The position numbers and the translations under genes are program-made. The notes under the pieces are model-generated. The model did not search any database. It saw only the letters and a program-made list of their open reading frames with translations, and was not told where the DNA came from. Shown here in pieces: positions 7,901 through 12,544 of a DNA stretch of 12,544 nt. This DNA is from RQOF01 sp964461135 (lineage in GTDB: Bacteria > Calditrichota > Calditrichia > RBG-13-44-9). The DNA lies in the NCBI GenBank assembly GCA_964461135.1, contig CAYWTB010000119.1, positions 1-12,544 of the forward strand, read 5' to 3'. Position 1 is the first letter of the stretch. Each line of letters starts with the position of its first letter.

Positions 7901-8626
7901 TTTTCCGGCGTTGGATCCTTTTTCCACCTCCAGAGCATTCAACTGATTGAGAAGAGACCAGAAGTGCTGATCCGATTTTAAGACTTCCAGACTTTGACGG
8001 TGATAATTGAGAAATTCATCTTCCCAGTAATTTTTTATCACTTCCGGAGATGCATTTTTAAAGGCCTCGAGAAATTGAAAAAGTATAGTTCGGTTCCGGT
8101 AGAAAAAACTGAAGATTTCTCTCCATTTTTTAAAAGAGTATTCTCTTAATGATTTCATTATCGCGGCAGATCCCGGTTGACCGGTTGGATCATATCCAAA
8201 CAGAAAATTACGGAAAACCTGGTTTAACAGGTTGTCCATCCTCACCTCATCCAGAATGACAAATTCGGGATTCTGTTCTATCTCAACGGGAAATTGATGC
8301 AGAATATGGCTGCAAAAAGCATGTATGGTAAAAATCTGTGCCTCCTGCAGCTGGTTCAGAATCTCGAATAGTCTGCCCTGCTGGCTTCGATTGCTAGCGA
8401 ACTGCTCATGTATCTCTGCGAATATCCGGTCTTTCATTTCGGCAGAAGCCTTTTCGGTGAAGGTAATTGCCAGTATATTCTTAACCTTCAAAGAGGGATT
8501 GTGCAGCAGGAGGTACAGATAACGCTGAACCAGAATGGTTGTTTTACCCGAACCTGCGCCGGCGGTTATGGCCAGGTTCCGGTTAACATCGAGTGCTTTT
8601 AGCTGATTATCCGATAAAAAATTCAT
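4937..8626 (-). CDS. addA: AddA-type ATP-dependent helicase/exonuclease (UvrD/RecB family)
   Basis: This 1229-residue protein is a complete superfamily 1A helicase with a C-terminal PD-(D/E)XK nuclease, the AddA architecture of double-strand break end-processing enzymes. Helicase motifs: Walker A AGAGSGKTT (22-30), FTEKASAEM (56-64), Walker B VDEFQDTD (386-393), GDPKQSIFGFR (420-430), SQNYRS (477-482), TFHSAKGMEFPVVFLP (813-828) and RLFYVAITRARDHLF (883-897). Nuclease: His1043 in GSLIHKLLENF, Asp1124 in RGIFDLL, then VVDYKTNR (1136-1143) giving Asp1138 and Lys1140, and QLRAYA (1159-1164). All catalytic residues are present, and the length is normal for AddA. RecB was considered, but no recC or recD accompanies it. 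AddB, the usual partner with an iron-sulfur nuclease domain, is not next to it and would have to lie elsewhere. The start has no clear SD. It is followed at 37 bp by the MEMO1-like gene. Confidence 0.92.
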   Translation of the reverse strand: MNFLSDNQLKALDVNRNLAITAGAGSGKTTILVQRYLYLLLHNPSLKVKNILAITFTEKASAEMKDRIFAEIHEQFASNRSQQGRLFEILNQLQEAQIFTIHAFCSHILHQFPVEIEQNPEFVILDEVRMDNLLNQVFRNFLFGYDPTGQPGSAAIMKSLREYSFKKWREIFSFFYRNRTILFQFLEAFKNASPEVIKNYWEDEFLNYHRQSLEVLKSDQHFWSLLNQLNALEVEKGSNAGKIQKELSSSTQNFLSDQTASFSSVLAASRIMAILTRADGSAYAAVPAGKKSWGEQGVKLFLALSGLALQYHEKFLTSDENTEHKYAEVISGMISVVNELLKRTEDAKRTLNALDFEDLQIKTLAVMQQFPEIRDYLRKQYSFILVDEFQDTDRLQSGIIHLLTHDLLGSMDSNRLFIVGDPKQSIFGFRNTNVALFQDIMEKISLQHTRDIPIQLKDHPEPLKTTAEERRGIIELSQNYRSSLQLIQFFNLTFELVFSQESEFDVPFQKLEAGRREYSHYHTLPELDLFLDKCEEGDNPDLVQIQAVSMAERINQLVQQQGPAGARKTNGNGPENLRFGDIAILIRSRTHLSQIEQTLRNFHIPYQTYKGAGFFQKQEIQDIYYILRSIAYPEEDFALVTVLRSQFVGLSDVCLFYLSHVSGKDYWMKIHKFRDFLFSGGDPAEYFDDGFAGFMSDSGQQIRLFPGEQESIDTFISLYQQWVILALNGNFSHLLDDIIEKFQLRPLLKAQNDGDQKIANLEKLVHTIYDFEQSSSTLLPDLLEILRGQISGETREGEAVIMAEDQDKVKILTFHSAKGMEFPVVFLPFMEKKFQFNKNLLLDSKYGFAVDLDRSAHQLSSKPFACQFLMERDHRKIEAEEKRLFYVAITRARDHLFMTASLKKTGIYPIPSYLHWLLSSHEVLNGSDLTDFQQSTSIHKPAFQVNLNIISEEPESATAVDAGGSGPAMLTEDLNDEIRKYLMPLNNKPDGYIYTVTQLMLFRENRQRYLHHYYLNEGEIPWLDTTDSFIDEPGGALWGSLIHKLLENFHLRPPQEDEKKIGQLLSIFPLSQYVDKKELNEALATFIRNFRNSPLAREIHSVDASSEYALDMYINEFTLRGIFDLLYHDRQGLWAVVDYKTNRITAGETDSLVRKYDFQLRAYALLLAGSFPDQQIFPVSLYFLEPMKLIKKEFNRLETESTRNEIQTLMQELFAWESAIFHPASRPGK

Positions 8627-8943
8627 GCCATGAATTGGGGTGAATATAATCGAAGCTTGCTGTTTTATTCATTCTGTTAAAAGCTACAGTATAATATAAC
8701 AAAAAATTCAAGGAATCAGAAGATTTTCAGAGAAACCCAGTTTCCGTTGAAATGATTTGAATACACTTTAACTTTGGCAGGCGGAATGTTAACTGAGAAA
8801 AGGAAACCGGATAGGGGTAAAAATGCTTTAAGGTTATTAAAATTAAAACATGTGAAACAATTGATCAAAAGAAGGATGATTACCGGTAAATTATTTCAGG
8901 GATATTGGCGGCACCAGAGAAACGGGAATAACAATTACCCCCG
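8627..8943. other. 317-bp intergenic region with no certain gene
   Basis: This AT-rich stretch separates addA from the ppa gene, both on the minus strand. It should hold the addA promoter. A TATACT box (minus strand, plus coordinates 8687-8692) lies about 60 bases upstream of the addA start but lacks a good -35. A perfect 10-bp palindrome TTACCGGTAA is at 8880-8889. A plus-strand open frame of 53 codons (8786-8947) crosses the right half; it is very basic (many Lys and Arg), has no properly spaced Shine-Dalgarno site and resembles nothing I recognise. I do not count it as a gene. Confidence 0.6.
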
Positions 8944-8945
8944 TT
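8921..8945 (-). terminator. Weak candidate hairpin after ppa
   Basis: AACGGG (8921-8926) pairs with CCCGTT (8940-8945) around a 13-base loop, overlapping the ppa stop codon. On the minus strand only TTTCTCT follows, which is a poor U-tract, so termination here is uncertain. Confidence 0.25.
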
Positions 8946-9480
8946 AATGTTCGAGATAACGGTCTTTATATCCTTTGATGGCTGTATTTATAATTTCGAC
9001 GGCCACTTCCAGAGATTCGACCCCCTCAATAACCACTTTTTTTTCTTCCAGATTTTTATAAACCCGGAAAAATTCCATGATTTCGTTGAGCATATTTTTG
9101 GCAAGTTCTTTGGCGGAACTGATTTCCTCATAGAGAGGATCCCGCAAAGGGACACACAGTATTTTATCATCCGGTTCACCCGAATCGGTCATGCGCATCA
9201 CCCCAATGGGACGTGATCTGACAAGGATTCCGGGATGGAAACTAATCTGAGACAAAACCAGAGCATCCAGCGGATCATTATCCTCGGCCAGTGTCTGGGG
9301 AATGAAACCGTAATTTCCCGGATAATAGACAGCGCTGGCAATAATACGGTCAACCCTGATGATACCGGCGGTTTTATCCAGTTCATATTTACACTTGGAG
9401 CCGGAAGGGATTTCAATAATTACATTAATATCTCTGGGGGGATTGGCGCCCGTAGATATTCCATGCCATAGGTGTGACAT
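8944..9480 (-). CDS. ppa: Soluble inorganic pyrophosphatase, family I
   Basis: The enzyme hydrolyses pyrophosphate to phosphate in the cytosol with magnesium and so pulls biosynthetic reactions forward. At 178 residues it has the normal bacterial length. The signature EDNDPLDALVL (66-76) gives the metal-binding Asp67, Asp69 and Asp72. Other active-site positions match the E. coli enzyme: Glu23 in IEIPSGS, Lys31 in KYELDK, Arg45 in VDRI, Tyr57 in GNYGFI, Asp99 and Asp104 with Lys106 in MTDSGEPDDK, and Tyr141-Lys142 in the VYKNLE helix. A strong AAAGGAG (9486-9492) five bases before the ATG supports the start. It is divergent from the glycosyltransferase gene and separated from addA by 317 bp, so it is probably transcribed alone from the promoter proposed at 9571-9599. 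Confidence 0.96.
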   Translation of the reverse strand: MSHLWHGISTGANPPRDINVIIEIPSGSKCKYELDKTAGIIRVDRIIASAVYYPGNYGFIPQTLAEDNDPLDALVLSQISFHPGILVRSRPIGVMRMTDSGEPDDKILCVPLRDPLYEEISSAKELAKNMLNEIMEFFRVYKNLEEKKVVIEGVESLEVAVEIINTAIKGYKDRYLEH

Positions 9481-9570
9481 ATTATCTCCTTTATTCCTCA
9501 GCTGTCTTTAATGCCCTGTTTTATACCCGTACTCTGCCCCGGCGGGAGACAGGAGTAGTGAGTATTCTTT

Positions 9571-9599
9571 AATATAATCTGGTAGAGATGGCGCAACAA
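9571..9599 (-). promoter_or_regulatory. Possible promoter of ppa
   Basis: On the minus strand TTGTTG (plus 9594-9599) is followed after 17 bases by TATATT (plus 9571-9576), which matches five of six -10 consensus positions. Transcription would begin near 9564 and give a leader of about 84 bases. The same spot reads TATAAT on the plus strand (9573-9578), a perfect -10 box for the divergent glycosyltransferase gene but with no -35 match. If the lineage uses Bacteroidota-type promoters, these matches mean less. Confidence 0.35.
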
Positions 9600-9670
9600 A
9601 GTAATTCAATAAAAAAGTGGGTTGTATCGGCAGTGAATTTATGTAAATTTATGTGCTTTTTTGGGTCAAA

Positions 9671-10840
9671 ATGAATATCCGGAGCAGTCTTTTGAACGCT
9701 TTCAGTTCAGTTGAAAATGCGAGAGTTGCCATTGTTCATGACTGGTTGACCAGTATGCGCGGCGGTGAAAAAGTAGTGGAAGCACTATGCGGTATTTTCC
9801 CGGAAAGTGACATCTTTACATTGTTACTTGAACCAGGAAAAATTCCAACGATCCTGGAGTCCCATACCATTAACACATCTTTCATTAACCGGCTGCCATT
9901 TAAAAGCAGCGGATTCCGGTATTATCTGCCACTGTTTCCCACTGCCATCGAGCTGTTTGACTTTAAAGGATATGATCTGGTTATATCATCCTCCCATTGC
10001 GTGGCCAAAGGAGTGATTACACCACCGGATGTTCTGCACATTGCTTACATTCATACACCCATGAGATATGTCTGGGACATGTACTTTGAATACTTCGGCC
10101 GTCATCGCATCGGGGCCTTCAGCGGTATGGTGATTCCATTTTTCGCCAATTACCTGAGGATGTGGGACGTTGCCAGCAGCCACCGGGTCGACTGGTTTGT
10201 TGCAAATTCCCGGCATGTCTCCCATCGTATCCGGAAATACTACAACCGTGAATCTGCGATCATACATCCCCCTGTGAATACCGGTTTTTATCAGCCCGGG
10301 AAGGAGCAGGAAGATTATTTTCTTATTGTTTCCGCTCTGGTGCCTTATAAAAAAGTGGATCTGGCCATTAGAGTATTCAATCGCCTGAAAAAACCATTGC
10401 TTGTGATTGGAAACGGACCGGAGGAGAAATCATTGAAGGCTCTGGCCGGATCAACCGTTCGTTTCATGGATTTTCAGGAGCCTGCCCAATTGTTGAGCTA
10501 TTACCAGAACTGTCTGGGATTGATTTTTCCAGGCGAGGAGGATTTTGGTATTGTTCCGGTGGAAGCTCAGGCCTGCGGCAGACCGGTAATAGCTTTCGCA
10601 AGAGGCGGGGCCCTGGAAACGGTTATCGGTTATGACGGTTCAAATGAGAAAAAATGTACGGGTGTTTTCTTTGACGTACAGAACCAGGAGGAGCTTGAAA
10701 AGGCTGTTCTGGCCAGCCTGAAACTCCGCTGGGATTTTGATTTTATCTGTGAGCACGCCGGGCAGTTCGGAGTTAAAAGGTTTAACAGTGAAATGAAAAA
10801 GTTTGTTGCAGAAAAACTGATTGAATCTCAAAGCCGCTGA
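9671..10840 (+). CDS. Glycosyltransferase family 4 (WbaZ/mannosyltransferase-like)
   Basis: A GT-B fold retaining glycosyltransferase that transfers a sugar from a nucleotide donor, probably onto a polyprenyl-pyrophosphate-linked glycan at the inner face of the membrane. Counting from this ATG, the N-terminal domain opens with VAIVHDWLTSMRGGEKV (about residues 19-35), the acceptor-side glycine-rich loop typical of WbaZ-like enzymes. The C-terminal donor domain has VSALVPYKKVDLAI (about 220-233), VIGNGPE (245-251) and the E-x7-E motif EDFGIVPVE (290-298), where donor phosphates and ribose bind. The protein has 389 residues and no signal or membrane segment. The start is uncertain: a GTG at 9653 adds six residues, neither has a visible SD, and conserved sequence begins only about 18 residues in. 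The next gene follows after 29 bp, so they are an operon. Donor sugar cannot be fixed from sequence; mannose is a guess from the relatives. Confidence 0.88.
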   Translation: MNIRSSLLNAFSSVENARVAIVHDWLTSMRGGEKVVEALCGIFPESDIFTLLLEPGKIPTILESHTINTSFINRLPFKSSGFRYYLPLFPTAIELFDFKGYDLVISSSHCVAKGVITPPDVLHIAYIHTPMRYVWDMYFEYFGRHRIGAFSGMVIPFFANYLRMWDVASSHRVDWFVANSRHVSHRIRKYYNRESAIIHPPVNTGFYQPGKEQEDYFLIVSALVPYKKVDLAIRVFNRLKKPLLVIGNGPEEKSLKALAGSTVRFMDFQEPAQLLSYYQNCLGLIFPGEEDFGIVPVEAQACGRPVIAFARGGALETVIGYDGSNEKKCTGVFFDVQNQEELEKAVLASLKLRWDFDFICEHAGQFGVKRFNSEMKKFVAEKLIESQSR

Positions 10841-10869
10841 CAGCATGGAATTAAATAAAAGCAGACTTT

Positions 10870-12285
10870 ATGAAACCTGGCATATATAAAAGAAATTTAG
10901 TTGTTCCACTACTTAAAATTGTCATTGACGCGCTGGCTGTCTTAATTTCGGTTCCGCTCTCGTTCTATATCAGGTTTCATTCCCACTTCACCAAAGTTGT
11001 AGCGGTGCGCGACAACTATATACCGCCCCTGGAAAACTATCTTTATTTCTCAGCAGTGCTGGCCATTATTTATATTGTTCTCTTCAGTATAAACCGCTCC
11101 TACCGCACACGGATTTTCACCAGTTTTTCACAGGATATTCCGGTTATTTTTAAAGTAAGTTTGCAGGCTATTCTGGTGGCTTTCAGCATTGCATTTTTTT
11201 ATCGTGGTTTTTCCTATTCCCGGCTGGTGTTTGTATTCATTTTTTTTACCGCAATTCTGTTCTTACTGATCGGAAGATTATTTTTCCACCGCCTGAAATA
11301 CCGGTTTCTTTCCAGGGGATTTAATGTTTTACGGATTATCCTGGTGGGATCGGGACAACTTCTCCAGCAGGTATATGGCAAGGTTTTGAGGGATCGAAAT
11401 TACAGTCTGGAAATGAAGGGTTATGTATCAGATCAGAAACTGAATGACCTTCCTTTATCGTACCTGGGGAATATAAATTCATTGCCGGAGGTTCTTAAAA
11501 AAGACGATTTTGACGGGCTTCTGGTATCATTTAACCAGAAGGATCATCAGCATCTGCTGGCGCTGGTCAACCTGACGGAAGGGAAAAATACCGAGATTTT
11601 TTACGTTCCGGATATCCTGGATATTCTCACCTCCAATTTTAACTATCTGGAAATAGGCGGACTCCCTGTTCTGCAATTGAAGTCATTCACACTTTCCGGA
11701 TGGCAGGGATTTCTGAAACGGGGATTTGATCTTTTGCTGTCCGGTACCGGCCTGCTACTGCTGTCTCCGTTTTTTCTGGTGATAGCGGTATTGATCAAAT
11801 TGACATCGCGGGGTCCGGTTTTTTACAAACAGAGGCGGGTAACCATGGACAACCGGGATTTTGCCATGATTAAATTCCGATCCATGCATGTCAGCGAAGA
11901 GTCCAGGGAAGGGCTGATCGATGTGGTGCGTAATGATCCGCGGGTAACATTTATCGGAAAAATCCTGCGACGCACCAGCCTGGATGAATTCCCCCAGTTA
12001 TGGAATGTATTGACGGGAGATATGAGTTTGGTGGGCCCCCGGCCGGAAAGGCGCTATTACGTGGAAGAGAATATCCGGCAGATTCCCCGCTATTCCGAAA
12101 GGCACCGGGTCCGTACCGGCATTACCGGCTGGGCACAGGTCAACGGATTGCGTCAGCAGGATACTCCGCTGGATGAGCGCATAAGGTTCGATCTTTATTA
12201 CATTGAAAACTGGAGTCTGTGGTTCGATCTGAAAATTCTCATTCTTACTTTCCTGGAAGTTATCCGGGGGAGTGATGCGTACTGA
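10870..12285 (+). CDS. Polyprenyl-phosphate sugar-phosphate transferase (WcaJ/WbaP type)
   Basis: This integral membrane enzyme starts polysaccharide repeat-unit synthesis by moving a sugar-1-phosphate from a nucleotide sugar to undecaprenyl phosphate. The 471 residues have the long polyPGT layout. Four predicted membrane helices lie at about 12-34, 56-73, 92-111 and 118-138. A Rossmann-like CoA_binding_3 domain follows from about 153 (LVGSGQ) to 250. A membrane-inserted helix is at about 283-309. The catalytic bacterial sugar transferase domain then has VFYKQRRV (317-324), KFRSM (335-339), TSLDEFPQLWNVL with the Asp372-Glu373 pair, GDMSLVGPRPE (383-393), GITGWAQVNG (417-426) and a C-terminal YYIENWSLWFDLKIL. 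All catalytic motifs are intact. It follows the GT4 gene by 29 bp, with no obvious SD. Glucose or galactose phosphate is usual for this family, but the substrate is not readable here. Confidence 0.93.
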   Translation: MKPGIYKRNLVVPLLKIVIDALAVLISVPLSFYIRFHSHFTKVVAVRDNYIPPLENYLYFSAVLAIIYIVLFSINRSYRTRIFTSFSQDIPVIFKVSLQAILVAFSIAFFYRGFSYSRLVFVFIFFTAILFLLIGRLFFHRLKYRFLSRGFNVLRIILVGSGQLLQQVYGKVLRDRNYSLEMKGYVSDQKLNDLPLSYLGNINSLPEVLKKDDFDGLLVSFNQKDHQHLLALVNLTEGKNTEIFYVPDILDILTSNFNYLEIGGLPVLQLKSFTLSGWQGFLKRGFDLLLSGTGLLLLSPFFLVIAVLIKLTSRGPVFYKQRRVTMDNRDFAMIKFRSMHVSEESREGLIDVVRNDPRVTFIGKILRRTSLDEFPQLWNVLTGDMSLVGPRPERRYYVEENIRQIPRYSERHRVRTGITGWAQVNGLRQQDTPLDERIRFDLYYIENWSLWFDLKILILTFLEVIRGSDAY

Positions 12286-12544
12286 CCGGATTAATTCATA
12301 AATGTTACCGGACGTAACTGCACCGGGAATTTAAGGGATTGGAAGAAAATGCATCTTCAATTGTATTAATCCGTTTAATTTTCCGTATTCATATTAACAC
12401 GTTATTCCTTCTAACTATGGGCATTGGTGTCTTGATGGTTATGAATTATCAAGATCAGGATCAAAAATAACCCCAAATCAGACTTATTCACCTGAAGTCG
12501 TAAAAAGTTATGAATCTCCTGGCGTTTGTAGTAGAATGTTTTTG
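12286..12544. other. 259-bp right-edge region without a certain gene
   Basis: No clear terminator follows the sugar transferase gene. CGGATTAAT (12287-12295) and ATTAATCCG (12365-12373) form a 9-bp inverted repeat 69 bases apart. Short hairpins occur at GTTACCGGACGTAAC and at GAAGAAAATGCATCTTC, none with a T-run. An ATG at 12510 opens a frame that reads MNLLAFVVECF to the window end and could be the hydrophobic start of another membrane protein gene, but it lacks an SD and only 11 codons are visible. Another plus-strand frame is open from about 12400 to the edge with no ATG, GTG or TTG start before its final codons. Confidence 0.5.

Noticed and set aside
4777..8602. Many plus-strand open frames opposite addA and the MEMO1-like gene
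   Set aside because: They are antisense to conserved motifs in long genes, and have no recognisable domain.
4937..8626. RecB rather than AddA, or a defence-island helicase-nuclease
   Set aside because: No recC, recD or defence genes surround it, and the layout and length are those of AddA.
1..12544. Mobile elements, CRISPR, tRNA or rRNA genes
   Set aside because: No transposase, integrase, regularly spaced repeat or RNA-gene signature was found by reading the window.
12400..12544. Plus-strand open frame running to the right edge (NYGHWCLDGYE...)
   Set aside because: It has no start codon before its last codons and resembles no known family; it is probably non-coding.

Overview
The window looks like ordinary chromosome from a Gram-negative-type bacterium at roughly mid-40s % GC. 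It carries a lipoprotein with a canonical lipobox, a protein with a predicted beta-rich exported region, and a pair of genes for polyprenyl-linked surface polysaccharide. The protein set would fit a lineage near the Bacteroidota/Calditrichota/Neomarinimicrobiota (FCB) side of the tree. That placement is impression only, with no marker gene to confirm it. No tRNA, rRNA, CRISPR array, transposase or phage gene was found.

Layout. (1) 19-1230, minus strand: an exported SppA-related (S49) protein that stops before the catalytic lysine region. (2) 1499-3678, plus strand: mtnA (methionine salvage isomerase) overlaps by 4 bp a TPR lipoprotein gene, and a good intrinsic terminator follows. (3) 8626 down to 3790, minus strand: a full-length AddA-type helicase-nuclease, then 37 bp later an exported MEMO1-family protein; no addB is adjacent. 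(4) 9480-8944, minus strand: a family I inorganic pyrophosphatase with a strong Shine-Dalgarno site and a plausible promoter. (5) 9671-12285, plus strand: a GT4 glycosyltransferase and a polyprenyl-phosphate sugar-phosphate transferase, probably one operon and perhaps the start of an exopolysaccharide or O-antigen locus. The last 259 bases hold no certain gene.

How they fit together. The last two plus-strand genes form a functional pair: one loads the first sugar phosphate on the lipid carrier and the other adds a sugar. The neighbouring pyrophosphatase removes the pyrophosphate made by nucleotide-sugar and nucleic-acid synthesis, but it is divergently transcribed. The other genes are housekeeping functions with no obvious shared pathway.

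Nothing here convinces me of a wholly new system. The points most worth a second look are the truncated SppA-like protein with its large beta-rich N-terminal region, the secreted MEMO1 homologue that keeps the metal-site residues, the AddA gene with no AddB neighbour, and the pairing of mtnA with a TPR lipoprotein.
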